From positions 1 to 64,000 of the forward strand of contig NZ_JBEQCT010000012.1 in NCBI RefSeq assembly GCF_046054155.1: DNA of 64,000 bases. The letters are read 5' to 3'. The notes under the pieces are model-generated. The model had not been told where the DNA came from and did no database searches. It saw nothing but the letters and a program-made list of their open reading frames with translations. Numbering within the stretch: the stretch's first letter is position 1; every line of letters starts with the position of its first letter. This DNA comes from Celerinatantimonas yamalensis (GTDB lineage: Bacteria > Pseudomonadota > Gammaproteobacteria > Enterobacterales > Celerinatantimonadaceae). Made by a program: the position numbers and the translations under genes. Shown here in pieces: positions 17,804-27,489 of this stretch.

Positions 17804-20800
17804 AGGTTCGTCTCCGCAGTTTGAATCAATCGCTCAGCGAGCCGGCTCATTTTGGGCTGAATACGTTTTAATTGCCGCTGGTTTGGATCGGTTTGGCTTG
17901 GCGCCAGCAAATAGCGATGTTTAAACAATAACAACACATCAGACTCAGGGTTGGGAAAGGCCCCTACAATCACAATATGATTATCACTACAGGCGTGAAA
18001 GAGTTTCTCAACATTATGGTAGGCAAGCGTGCCAATTTCATCGATAGGCCAATGGATCGTCACATCGGCATCGGCGCGCATTAAACGGGTAAAGGCTAGC
18101 AAGTATTTGCACAAAATGAGATAGGCCATGCCGTGGCTGGATGATTCTAGCAGCTGGCGATCATTTTTAATAACTAGCTCTGAGCCACCTTCACTCAGAT
18201 GTAACTCGAGGCGCAACAGTGACTCCATCCGATATTGCTCATCAGCGCGCAGCAAGTCCACAACATCCGCCAGCGCATCAAGATAGGCATCCGAGGGGAG
18301 TGCTTTACCTGAAGCGCTCCAATCATCATAGAGCTTGGCGAACTCTTGAAGTGGTTGCCAAAACCCAAGTTCATCGATAGTTGAGATAATCCGCACCTCT
18401 GACTTATCAATTCCTTCAAGGGTCAAATCATCCGCAACCGCATCACTTAAGCGACTACTTTGCTGAGTGATACGCCGATTAATATCTCTAAAAACAGTAA
18501 AGAATTTTTGCAAATCGCCGCCAATATTCTCACCCATCTCCAGCAGCTGTTGCTGTTGGTCGCGCAATATTCGCAACAGATCGGCTAAAATTTTCAGTTG
18601 AAGACGAATATCATTCGGATCGAGCAGCTGGCGTTTTTCGTAGTCTAAGCGATCTAAGAACTCGGCCCCAGCATCTTTGCTCAAAATACTTTCAAACTGC
18701 TCAAGCTGCGCGCGTAATTGGCTCTCGCACTGGCTACGCTGGGCGAGCGCTTGGTTGGCGCGGGCTAGTCGCTCACTCAGATCCCCGTCCAGTTCTGCTG
18801 CACCATCAACTGAAGATGGTAGCTCTAATATACGCATTTTGCTCAGCAAGGGGGTCAACTGGTTGAGCCATTGTTCGGCTTGCTGGAGCTGCTCTTGAGC
18901 TTTATCACGCTGCGCATCGAGCGCTTTGCGCTGGGTATTAAAAGTGGATTTAAGCGTGCTCAGTTGCGCGTTTAACTGACGTATCTGCTGCTTTAACTGT
19001 GTTTCTTGTTCTAGCAATTTGGGGCGCAGCTGCTGCCAATCTAGTTGAATAAAACGCTGCCAAGCGGTTAATTCATCCTGCCGACTTTCAATGGTTTTAA
19101 TCGACTCACTGAGCTGTTGCTGACGCTGTTTTAATTGCGCAATACGGTGCGGGTCGATTCCCTTATCGGAAAGCTCTTCATTAAATGCCTGCTCAAGTTC
19201 TTTGAGCTGTTGGTGATGATTGTGACGTTTATCTTCAAGCTGACGCTCCAACATTTCAAATTGTTCATCGAACACCTGCAAAGCACTTTGCCAGTCGACT
19301 TGAAACTCCATCATCTGCTGGTGATGATCATCTTTGAGTGCCTGCAGTGCATCACGCTGCTGCACTTGCAACTGCTCACTTTGCTGCTGAGTTTGCTCAA
19401 GTGTGCGCCGCGTCTGCACTTGGCGCTGTTCGGTGAATTCATGCAGCTTGTCTTGCAGTCGCACTCGCGCATCACGTGCATACTCAATATTTTGCCCCGC
19501 CTCAGTCAGTTGCCACTGCATTGACTCAACTTGCTGGCGCTTAACCTCAGCATCATCGTGCGCACTGCGGAGGGCTTTTTCTGCATGCTGTTTGCGCGCC
19601 CGCGCTTGATCGACATCTTGCGATGCTTGCTGCAGCTGCTGGCGAATACCGGCTTCATCTTGCGCATAATCTGGCGGATCAATAGCGCCTAGCGCCAATT
19701 GCACACCAAAGAGTGAGTCACCAACATCACCAATATTAGGTTGTAAATCGGCGCGTTCGAGTAAGCGAGCATCAATAACCTTACCAACGTTTTGCTCCCA
19801 ACCTGGATAATGCTGCTGCAGATACGCGCGTAAACTACCCGTGTCGGGCGTAAGTTGACGCTGCAATTGTTGCAACTGCATCTCGCTGCGATGCAGCTGT
19901 TGACGAGCCACACTGAGCGCACCATCGGCATCGGTTGTCATCTCCCGAGCTTGTTGCCAGAGCTGCTGCAATGCACTGAGCTGCTCGGCGCATTGTTGAT
20001 GGTTCATCTGCGCCTGCTCCAAACGCCGTTCACTAACATGCAGCTCATCTAACTCAGCTGCGCTCAGCGGTGAGTGCGTCAATTGGTTTTGTAGGACAGC
20101 GAGTTGGCTCTGCACCGCCGAAAGTTCTTGATGGAACTGCATTTGCTGAGTTTGTAGCCGCTCTTGAAACGCCTGTTCTAATTCGTTTTGTTTGGCCTGT
20201 TGCTGTTCGCGAAGCGCATCCTTTTGCTGTTGCAGTTGCTTTGTTTTGCTGTGGTTGGTCTCACTTAAACGTTGTAGAGTCTGCGCTAATTTGGCCTTTT
20301 GCTGGTCAAGCTGGTGGGCCAAATCGCCTTGCAGGTCGAGCATCAATTGATATTGCTCTTGGATCTCGGCCAACGTTTCTCGCTGCAGTGGTAGCGCCTC
20401 ACTCTCTTGCTGCAATTGCCACATATGGCGCTGTTCATAACGCTCGTAACGCTGCTGCAGATCATCTAAGCGCAGCGTACTCTCCTGCAAGTCAGATTCG
20501 ACTTTGCTCAACTGACCATTGAATGTTTGTTGCTGCTCGGAGAAATCATCACGCAATTGCTGCAACTGCTGGTGAATCGCTTGTCGTGAGGTTTGCCAAT
20601 CGGCGCGTTGCTGCATCTGTTGCTGATGATCAACGTCTAAGCGTGGCAATAAGCGGCCAAGCTGAGCCTGTGTACCATCCAACTGACGCTCTAATTGGGT
20701 GAGCTGTGCAAAATCCTGTTGCAATCGTTCCAGACGCATCGACTGGCGCATCTGAGTAATCCACTCTCGGGCTTTGGCATTTTTCACTTTAGTCGTGGGT

Positions 20801-21465
20801 ACAGTGACACCATCTTCTTCAAAAATTGCCGCTAGCATCGACTTGAGGGTATCCATTTTGCCCTCTTTGGCATGTACGGCGCTGACTAATTTTTCGATAT
20901 GCCGCAGCTTATGCGTATGGCTGACTAACCCAAATTGGGTCGCCAAACGGCGCAATTTTATAATCTCGCTTCCACTTGCGCGTAGCGCGCCAACATCATT
21001 TTGGATGATGCTGCGATATTCGCTGGTCGCACTGATTTTTGCCGACATTTGGACGTCGCTTCGCAGGCGCATGGCACTGCTCCACTGCGCATAGCTATAG
21101 GCGATGAGTTCTTGAGCGCTGTCTTGTAGATACCACTCGCTGTGATAGGGAGCCGCAACCAAGCGATAATCCACCCCGCCTTCACTTTTACGCGTTAATA
21201 CAACTTGGCAAACCGAGCCATTATCGCGTTCGTACTCGTAAATAATGTAGCTGTTGCTGTAAGGCAGATAAAATTCATCAAATTTTTTGCGGGTTTTGGG
21301 CACCACACGATTGGGCTGCTCCCCATAGAAGACGGGGATCAAGCGCTGCAGAGTAGTTTTTCCTGAGGCATTGGTACCACAGAAGTTAGTATGATCGTCG
21401 AGATCGATCTCGACCACGCCTGTTAGATGAGTATGCAGTAAAATAATGCGGCGCAATTGTGACAT
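17800..21465 (-). CDS. SMC/SbcC-like ATPase (MksB/JetC-type condensin subunit)
   Basis: 1221 residues with ABC-ATPase head halves at both ends. Walker A GTNASGKTT lies at 30-38. A signature-like SSSHGMAYL is near 1105, and Walker B VTIHWPIDEIG near 1134-1144. Two very long glutamine-rich coiled coils flank a globular hinge at about 540-600. It would form an ATP-driven loop-extruding dimer, used either in chromosome organisation (MksBEF) or anti-plasmid defence (Wadjet/Ept). The start at 21465 (MSQLRRI) is chosen over a TTG-like frame opening at 21516 because AGAAGGG sits five bases upstream. The gene order SMC, small, medium is the reverse of jetA-jetB-jetC. Confidence 0.85.
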   Translation of the reverse strand: MSQLRRIILLHTHLTGVVEIDLDDHTNFCGTNASGKTTLQRLIPVFYGEQPNRVVPKTRKKFDEFYLPYSNSYIIYEYERDNGSVCQVVLTRKSEGGVDYRLVAAPYHSEWYLQDSAQELIAYSYAQWSSAMRLRSDVQMSAKISATSEYRSIIQNDVGALRASGSEIIKLRRLATQFGLVSHTHKLRHIEKLVSAVHAKEGKMDTLKSMLAAIFEEDGVTVPTTKVKNAKAREWITQMRQSMRLERLQQDFAQLTQLERQLDGTQAQLGRLLPRLDVDHQQQMQQRADWQTSRQAIHQQLQQLRDDFSEQQQTFNGQLSKVESDLQESTLRLDDLQQRYERYEQRHMWQLQQESEALPLQRETLAEIQEQYQLMLDLQGDLAHQLDQQKAKLAQTLQRLSETNHSKTKQLQQQKDALREQQQAKQNELEQAFQERLQTQQMQFHQELSAVQSQLAVLQNQLTHSPLSAAELDELHVSERRLEQAQMNHQQCAEQLSALQQLWQQAREMTTDADGALSVARQQLHRSEMQLQQLQRQLTPDTGSLRAYLQQHYPGWEQNVGKVIDARLLERADLQPNIGDVGDSLFGVQLALGAIDPPDYAQDEAGIRQQLQQASQDVDQARARKQHAEKALRSAHDDAEVKRQQVESMQWQLTEAGQNIEYARDARVRLQDKLHEFTEQRQVQTRRTLEQTQQQSEQLQVQQRDALQALKDDHHQQMMEFQVDWQSALQVFDEQFEMLERQLEDKRHNHHQQLKELEQAFNEELSDKGIDPHRIAQLKQRQQQLSESIKTIESRQDELTAWQRFIQLDWQQLRPKLLEQETQLKQQIRQLNAQLSTLKSTFNTQRKALDAQRDKAQEQLQQAEQWLNQLTPLLSKMRILELPSSVDGAAELDGDLSERLARANQALAQRSQCESQLRAQLEQFESILSKDAGAEFLDRLDYEKRQLLDPNDIRLQLKILADLLRILRDQQQQLLEMGENIGGDLQKFFTVFRDINRRITQQSSRLSDAVADDLTLEGIDKSEVRIISTIDELGFWQPLQEFAKLYDDWSASGKALPSDAYLDALADVVDLLRADEQYRMESLLRLELHLSEGGSELVIKNDRQLLESSSHGMAYLILCKYLLAFTRLMRADADVTIHWPIDEIGTLAYHNVEKLFHACSDNHIVIVGAFPNPESDVLLLFKHRYLLAPSQTDPNQRQLKRIQPKMSRLAERLIQTAETNL

Positions 21466-21904
21466 GAAAACCCTTCTCATCGAATGACACCAAGAGAAAA
21501 TGCTCAGCATCAACAATCAATGCCCATATTATTCATGGATTAAGGCGAAATGCCAGTCATTCACCCAACCGCGGCGACAATCAACCAAGACTCAAGACTA
21601 CGATAGGGCAAACATCCCATCCTCGCGCACGCTAGCATCTTTGCTTAACCGAAGAAAACAGGTCACAGGCAACTGAGCATTATATGTAATCGTTTACACT
21701 CATGAATAGCGACGAGATCTAATTTTTAAAAAATTTATTGTTGTAATTAAATGGCAATTTAATTATTGCAAGCCATATCAATAAACTCATATTTAGTCAT
21801 TGCAGGTCTATTGCGTAGCGGGCAAATTAAGTGAGGTTTTATCTGGTTGTAGCGATTAATTCGGCATTGAATGGCTACGCAAGCGGTATATTAAAGGGGA
21901 ATCC
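21466..21904. other. Divergent promoter region between the SMC operon and a chemoreceptor
   Basis: These 439 bases should hold both divergent promoters. They are A/T-rich from about 21700. The clearest structure is the palindrome at 21744-21765. No gene is seen. Confidence 0.4.
21744..21765. promoter_or_regulatory. Perfect inverted repeat TAATTAAAT-N4-ATTTAATTA
   Basis: Nine-base arms with a GGCA centre, midway between the SMC gene start and the chemoreceptor start. It could be an operator for either side; A/T-rich palindromes of this size also arise by chance. Confidence 0.3.
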
Positions 21905-23608
21905 ATGGACGCTATCTATCGCCGATTTAAACTCACAACACTGATCTCCTTACAAAGTGGCAGTGTCATTCTTTTATTGTTAATCGGCGCATTAGTGGCA
22001 ACGCATACACTGACTCAGAAAATCGTCAACTTTGAAAAAAGCACGTTGATTCAGCAGGTGACGATCACAGGTCATGTGGCGAAAAAGATGTCTGGCAGCT
22101 TTGTTGCCCTTAAATACCTGCTTAATTCAGCGCGATGGGGGGAAAAAGACTCCGGTTATTATTTGCTGGTTGATGGTCAAAGTGGCCGCATTTTGATCGA
22201 CCCCATCGATCACAAAAAAGAGGGCCAATTGCTCACCAAAATACAATTGCAAGATGGTCGAACATTACAACAAGCCATCGCCAGCGTCAGCCAAACCAAT
22301 AAGGCACAATTGGTGGCTTACAGCGCTCGCAACCCCATCGTCAATAAAATGCAAACCAAGCTATCTTATTTGTACCCACTCCCCGAAAACGGCTCGGTAT
22401 TGATCGGTGGGTCATTTTTGAGTACTTCGTCGTTATTAACCAAACAGCTTAATATCGGGATCTTTTCACTGACAGGCTTGTGCGGTTTATTTGTACTAAT
22501 CGGTATATTTGGCATTGCGCGACATATTCGAAAACGGATCAAAGGGTTACGCGCGGGGATTGAACTGGTTGCACAAGGTAATTTTCGTCAATCAACTTTA
22601 ATATCTGGTCAAGATGAATTTGCTACCCTCGCCCACTATCTCGATCAGGGCCAATCGACCCTCAATGATCTGATGCATAAACAGGTCACCATGGGAGAAA
22701 ATGTCGCGAGCGAGTCCAATCAGATTGATGCACGGCTCAACCAAGCCTCTGGGCAAACAGATCAACTGGTGCATCAAACGGAACAACTCAAGCAAGCGAT
22801 GTCACAACTGTTAGATGGAGTATCGCATGTACTCGAAACCACCCAAGATACCGCAAATCAAGCACAGCTTGCCTATCGGCAAAGCCAACAAGGGCAATCT
22901 CAAATCAAAGAGGGGGTGAGCCATATCACCCATCTGAATCAGCAATTAGAGCAAAGTCAGCAAGCGATTAAAGCAGTTAGCAACGGCGTGTTAGACATTC
23001 AGTCGATTGTCGCCACCATTGCTCAGATTTCTGATCAAACCAACTTGCTGGCGCTCAACGCAGCGATTGAATCGGCGCGCGCCGGTGAACATGGTCGCGG
23101 GTTTGCAGTGGTTGCCGATGAAGTGCGCAAACTGGCCCTAAGTACCCAACAAGCAACTGAACAAATTGCCAAAATGATCCAAACTCTGCAGCATCAAGCT
23201 CAGGCCGTCGTTGATGGCAGTGAACAAAGTATGATCATCGCTAGTGATTGTTTAGATGTGATCAATCATGCAGGCGATCACTTCAGTGCTATTTTAAGTG
23301 GGGTGGATGACCTGCGTGATCGCAACGGACGAATTGCCAGTGCCACCGAGCAGCAGCATCAGATCTGTCAACAGATGAATGACTATGTGCTCTCATCGAG
23401 TCAGCATTTAGATACCCTTAATAACAATCTCCAAGAGATCGCTCAAAACAGTTCCGCCCTCAAACAGCAAACCAGCATACTTGATCAAACGTTGTCTAAT
23501 TTTCAGTTACGAACAAAGCTGGACGGAGCACACAACCATGACACATCGGTGAGCGCTAGTGTGGCGCGTCGACCGCCACAGCTTTCGCCAGAGCTGCAAC
23601 GCAGATAA
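21905..23608 (+). CDS. Methyl-accepting chemotaxis protein (single Cache sensor)
   Basis: 567 residues. TM1 lies near 15-37. A periplasmic domain of about 150 residues contains SGYYLLVDGQSGRILIDP, typical of a single Cache (Cache_3/Cache_2-like) fold. TM2 lies near 182-204, followed by a HAMP segment. The cytoplasmic signalling domain carries the hairpin-tip signature DQTNLLALNAAIESARAGEH and GRGFAVVADEVRKLA. It relays ligand binding to CheA/CheW. No C-terminal pentapeptide for CheR/CheB tethering is evident; the tail ends in prolines and arginines. AAAGGGGA lies just before the ATG. Confidence 0.95.
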   Translation: MDAIYRRFKLTTLISLQSGSVILLLLIGALVATHTLTQKIVNFEKSTLIQQVTITGHVAKKMSGSFVALKYLLNSARWGEKDSGYYLLVDGQSGRILIDPIDHKKEGQLLTKIQLQDGRTLQQAIASVSQTNKAQLVAYSARNPIVNKMQTKLSYLYPLPENGSVLIGGSFLSTSSLLTKQLNIGIFSLTGLCGLFVLIGIFGIARHIRKRIKGLRAGIELVAQGNFRQSTLISGQDEFATLAHYLDQGQSTLNDLMHKQVTMGENVASESNQIDARLNQASGQTDQLVHQTEQLKQAMSQLLDGVSHVLETTQDTANQAQLAYRQSQQGQSQIKEGVSHITHLNQQLEQSQQAIKAVSNGVLDIQSIVATIAQISDQTNLLALNAAIESARAGEHGRGFAVVADEVRKLALSTQQATEQIAKMIQTLQHQAQAVVDGSEQSMIIASDCLDVINHAGDHFSAILSGVDDLRDRNGRIASATEQQHQICQQMNDYVLSSSQHLDTLNNNLQEIAQNSSALKQQTSILDQTLSNFQLRTKLDGAHNHDTSVSASVARRPPQLSPELQRR

Positions 23609-23635
23609 TTGAAAATAAATAAGAGCCATAAAAAA

Positions 23636-23668
23636 GCTCAGTCAACAACACGGTGGTGTTGACTGAGC
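23636..23668 (-). terminator. Intrinsic terminator of the aldo/keto reductase gene
   Basis: GCTCAGTCAACA and its complement form a 12-bp stem with further pairing around the loop. On the minus strand the stem is followed by TTTTTT, a classic Rho-independent signal. It lies between convergent genes and may also slow transcription from the chemoreceptor side. Confidence 0.85.
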
Positions 23669-23721
23669 ATCATTTCTTACCAGCTACAATCATCTGACTC
23701 ATTCATCTATTCTTATTTACA

Positions 23722-24591
23722 CTATGATGCGGCTTTTCCGGATTGATCAAGCTGGGCAAATTCATCATCTGTCAGTGTCACCTCAACAGCCGAGACATTT
23801 TGCTCTAGGTGCACCACTTTGGAGGTTCCTGGGATCGGCAATATCACTGGACTACGTTTAAGTAGCCACGCCAACGCAATTTGGCTAGGCCCTACCTGAT
23901 ATTGCTCAGCTAATTGAGCCAGCAATGTGCCAGAGCCAGCTAAATCGCCGCTATCTAAAGGCGCCCAAGGGATAAAGCCAATCCCCTGCGCTTGGCAGTA
24001 ATCAAGCACATCTTCATGTTTGCGATCAACTAAATTGTAACGATTTTGCACCGTAGCAACCGGAAAATACTGCTGGGCTGCCTGAATATCCTCAATACTG
24101 ACTTCACTTAATCCCGCGAAGCGAATCAGTCCTTGCTCAAGCATCTGTTTGATGGCATCAAACTGTTCTTCACGCGCCACCTTCGGGTCAATACGATGTA
24201 ACTGCCACAAGTCCAACTGCTCAACGTGTAAGTTGCGCAGACTCTTATGCACTTGTTGCAACAAATATTCTGGCCGCCCCAGTGGGATCCATTGGTTAGG
24301 ACCGGTACGCGAGTTGCCGCCTTTAGTGGCAATGACAACTCCCGTATAAGGGTGTAGCGCTTTGGCAATCAACTGTTCTGAGACATCGGGGCCATATGCA
24401 TCGGCGGTATCAATGAAGTTAATTCCAAGTTCTGGCACTCGCTTTAATGTCCTCAGTGCCTCAGCAGGGTCTGCTGGGTCACCCCATATTCCGGCACCGG
24501 TAATGCGCATCGCGCCAAAACCAAGTCGATGAACGGCTAACTCACCACCGAGTTTAAAATCCCCTGATAAACGTGCATTGGGTTGTGTCAT
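23722..24591 (-). CDS. Aldo/keto reductase
   Basis: 289 residues, TIM-barrel NADPH-dependent oxidoreductase similar in outline to E. coli YdbC. The catalytic tetrad is visible: D and Y in FIDTADAYGPDV, K in VIATKGG and H in LWQLHRIDPK. Cofactor-binding LPIPGTSK is near the C-terminus. The start at 24591 (MTQPNARLS) follows GGAGGGG with suitable spacing; the 41 residues upstream in the open frame are cysteine-rich and unlike the family. Substrate unknown. The gene stands alone. Confidence 0.9.
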   Translation of the reverse strand: MTQPNARLSGDFKLGGELAVHRLGFGAMRITGAGIWGDPADPAEALRTLKRVPELGINFIDTADAYGPDVSEQLIAKALHPYTGVVIATKGGNSRTGPNQWIPLGRPEYLLQQVHKSLRNLHVEQLDLWQLHRIDPKVAREEQFDAIKQMLEQGLIRFAGLSEVSIEDIQAAQQYFPVATVQNRYNLVDRKHEDVLDYCQAQGIGFIPWAPLDSGDLAGSGTLLAQLAEQYQVGPSQIALAWLLKRSPVILPIPGTSKVVHLEQNVSAVEVTLTDDEFAQLDQSGKAAS

Positions 24592-24995
24592 ATCCCCTCC
24601 GTTTTCAATTTGTGAGGCCCTTATCACTCTGCTGATAGAGTGTATTGAGCAAATATAGATTGAGGGGCAATCGAAGAAATTACAAGGGCAGCATGCATAA
24701 CATGATATGAACAAGCCAGAAGAGTTCTTTGTACTGAATGACGCTTAACATTCTCATCTTTGTGCGCCAATAGACCGATAGTCGCCGACGCTAACTGCTT
24801 TAAATCGCTCGTGGAGCAGCATAGCGATACATCGCTAAGCTAGTCTGCGCTCTAAATATATCGGTTTAGGCAACGTAACGGTGATTTAACTAAATTTGTT
24901 AAAGTGCGGAACGCTGCACTTAACGGTGAGTGCAGCGTTCCCAAGAACATATGATTGTGGCTAACACGGAGGCTATGGTGTTCGCTGCGTCAAAC
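24592..24995. other. Intergenic region with promoter of the aldo/keto reductase
   Basis: These 404 bases contain no recognisable gene. They hold the reductase promoter and, at 24908-24941, the hairpin that follows the LysR gene. Confidence 0.4.
24908..24941 (-). terminator. Hairpin after the LysR gene
   Basis: GGAACGCTGCACT and AGTGCAGCGTTCC form a perfect 13-bp stem with an eight-base loop, 55 bases past the LysR stop. On the minus strand the tail is only weakly T-rich (GCACTTTAACAAATTT). Confidence 0.55.
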
Positions 24996-25895
24996 TTAAG
25001 CGGAAAGTTGCAACGGCTTAGCAATCTGCTGACAATGGGTCTTAAGGCAAGTTTTCAGCGCTAACGTTGCCCGTGATTGTGGGCTATCCGCGCGGCTTAA
25101 GAACATGACCTCAAATGGCAGTGGATCGGCGATAGGCACCACTTTTAATTTATGTTCATAGCAGCGCGCCGTGAATAGATCGACCACCCCAACACCGCCG
25201 CCAGCGACAACCATATCGGCAATCACCGAGTAGCTTTTAATCTGCAATGTGCCTTGCGCCGACAACCGTTGGCGTAGCATAGCGCGGTGCAACACTTCCC
25301 CTAGTGGATCATTGGGCTGCATCATAATTAGCCCTTGCTGGCATAACCATTTGAGCGTCACCATAGCAGACGATGGCATATCAAGGGGTAAAATAGCCAC
25401 CATATTGGCTTGAAATAGCGGTTCAGCGAATAACCGCGCAGGGACGTGCTGACCAAATGCCAAGGCAAAATCGACATCTTTAGCGAGGACTAACTGGCAT
25501 AACGCCGCAAAGTGTTCAGTCATCAGCTCAATTTGTAATCCAGGGTGCTGCTGGCGAAAGTCAACCACACTGGGAGCCACAACCATCTGACCAAACGCAT
25601 GCGCTGCACCAATATGGATAGTTTTTGCACCATTTTCACCCAATCGTTTCGTCAGTGCAGTGATTTCTTTTAATTTCTCATACACCGCTTCAATTTGCGG
25701 GATCAACATCTCCCCCTCTTGGGTCACCTGCATCCCTTGCGCGTGACGTTCGAACAAACTAAACCCGAGTTGCTGCTCGGTATGGCTAAGAATTCGGCTT
25801 ACATTGGGTTGAGAAACATTCAGTAAGCGCGCCGCACCACTAATCGAACCTGCCTGATAGATAGCCTGAAATATTTCAATTTGTCGTAATCGCAT
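24996..25895 (-). CDS. LysR-family transcriptional regulator
   Basis: 299 residues. The N-terminal winged helix-turn-helix (MRLRQIEIFQAIYQAGSISG, then LLNVSQPNVSRILSHTEQQLG) is followed by a periplasmic-binding-like effector domain from about residue 90. The N-terminus resembles the OccR/NocR branch, which senses amino-acid-derived ligands. The start at 25895 is chosen because CAGGAGAGAG lies just upstream; an ATG eleven codons earlier has none. It is divergent from the MFS transporter and may control it. It might also control the D-glutamate/peptide operon nearby; this is inference. Confidence 0.88.
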   Translation of the reverse strand: MRLRQIEIFQAIYQAGSISGAARLLNVSQPNVSRILSHTEQQLGFSLFERHAQGMQVTQEGEMLIPQIEAVYEKLKEITALTKRLGENGAKTIHIGAAHAFGQMVVAPSVVDFRQQHPGLQIELMTEHFAALCQLVLAKDVDFALAFGQHVPARLFAEPLFQANMVAILPLDMPSSAMVTLKWLCQQGLIMMQPNDPLGEVLHRAMLRQRLSAQGTLQIKSYSVIADMVVAGGGVGVVDLFTARCYEHKLKVVPIADPLPFEVMFLSRADSPQSRATLALKTCLKTHCQQIAKPLQLSA

Positions 25896-26143
25896 TGCTC
25901 TCTCCTGACCGCTCAAACTCCTTTTCATAAGATGCTTGCAATTTATACACCTGTTAAGTTAATTCACCAAAATTAGCGGTTGATTCTAAGCATATTTGCC
26001 CGTAATCTCTTGTCCAGCTCACTAATTTTTCAAGCCAAGGATAGTGCCACCGATGTAGATCGCGCTTTTCTATCAACCCATGATGTTCCCTTCTTTGGAA
26101 TAAAACTCTGCGGTACACAATTGGACCTGCAGCGGCTATCTAT

Positions 26144-27400
26144 ATGGATTTGACTATGAAAAGACGACTGTTTCAGCGTATCTATGTATTGCTACGCACT
26201 CACCCCAGTTTCAGTGGGTGGTTGGCCTTTGACACTTTAAGCACAATTGGTTCACTCATGACCAATCTGGCTGTTTACGGCACCTTGGAGCGCGTGCAGG
26301 CAGGCAGTACTTGGTTTACCTTAGCCTACTTAAGTAGCACTACACCCGGCGTATTAGCTGCCTTCGGAGCCCGCTACTACCGCGCCAAATTCACTATTGC
26401 TCAAGCGTTGTTGCTGGCCAATGTGTTATCCTCTGTTGCCTTACTGATTACTTGGTTAGGTTATCACGAGGGAAATCTAGCTTTGCTGCTCAGCAGTAAT
26501 TTGATCCTATCACTTTTGGGCGGGGCGACTAGTGCCCACCTTGCACTGTATTTTAAACGTCAGTTTCAAAGTGACGAAATCAGCTTATTCACTGCGCTTG
26601 ATACCACCGTGTTTGCCATTCAAAGTTTATTTGGAACGCTGCTCGCAGTCGTGCTGTTTGCACTGATATCAGTCAATATGATGATACTCATCGATGCGCT
26701 TACCTTCATCTTGCAAGGCATTGCGCTGTGGTACTTAACCCACCGTTTTGCCAGTGACTTTGCCGCTACCCCAGCACCTTCGACACAACGTTTGGTTTTC
26801 AAAGCGCTGAGTGCACAGCAAAAGCAGGTCCTTTTTATGGGGCCTGCATTAGCGTTATTTGGCTGCGCGTTTTTAAGTTTAGGGCCGGCGTTGGTGAGTG
26901 CCCAGCATTTTGCCTCAATGCAGTTTGGCTTGGCCTTCACCCCAGTTTTGGTGTTTACCCTGTGTCGGACTCTCGGGCAGCTATTGGGACCTGTCATCGC
27001 CCATTATTTGCCGATGCAGCGACTGACCCAAAGCTTCTGGATGACACCCACCACACTAGTGGTATTTTGTAGCTGCTATTACATCATCGCCGAACTTAGC
27101 AATCTGACGGCTATTTTAGTGCTGGTGATTGCGGCCCATATTGTCTCAAATATCCTTTCAATGTTAGCTTTTGATGGCCGACTGCGCTTTTTTGATGAAA
27201 CCCAAGCACCACTGGTTGCAAGTCTGAGTCACTCTTTCAATATGGGTGTGGGAACGATTAGCGCCTTGATGATCAGCGCGCTAGTTGGGATAGTCAGTTT
27301 CCAAGCCGCCTTTGCTGGATTACTGATTTTGTCGGTGTTGCTAGCAGGGATCTGGATGATAGGTTTTACGCGCTTCAAAACAGTCAAACCGCGCGCTTAA
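26144..27400 (+). CDS. Major facilitator superfamily transporter
   Basis: 418 residues with about 12 hydrophobic segments and a basic cytoplasmic loop between the two halves, characteristic of MFS exporters with a FA-MFS-like start (FDTLSTIGSLMTNLAVYGTLE). It is divergent from the LysR gene, 248 bases away. Two starts are possible, at 26144 and 26156; neither has a strong ribosome site. Substrate unknown; an efflux or amino-acid-derivative carrier is possible. Confidence 0.8.
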   Translation: MDLTMKRRLFQRIYVLLRTHPSFSGWLAFDTLSTIGSLMTNLAVYGTLERVQAGSTWFTLAYLSSTTPGVLAAFGARYYRAKFTIAQALLLANVLSSVALLITWLGYHEGNLALLLSSNLILSLLGGATSAHLALYFKRQFQSDEISLFTALDTTVFAIQSLFGTLLAVVLFALISVNMMILIDALTFILQGIALWYLTHRFASDFAATPAPSTQRLVFKALSAQQKQVLFMGPALALFGCAFLSLGPALVSAQHFASMQFGLAFTPVLVFTLCRTLGQLLGPVIAHYLPMQRLTQSFWMTPTTLVVFCSCYYIIAELSNLTAILVLVIAAHIVSNILSMLAFDGRLRFFDETQAPLVASLSHSFNMGVGTISALMISALVGIVSFQAAFAGLLILSVLLAGIWMIGFTRFKTVKPRA

Positions 27401-27489
27401 TTGATGAATATGGCTTGGCAAGCAACTTTCTATGCTTCGCCAAGCCATCTGCGGCGGATCGGTTGGCCAAATCACCGACCTAAGAAAGG

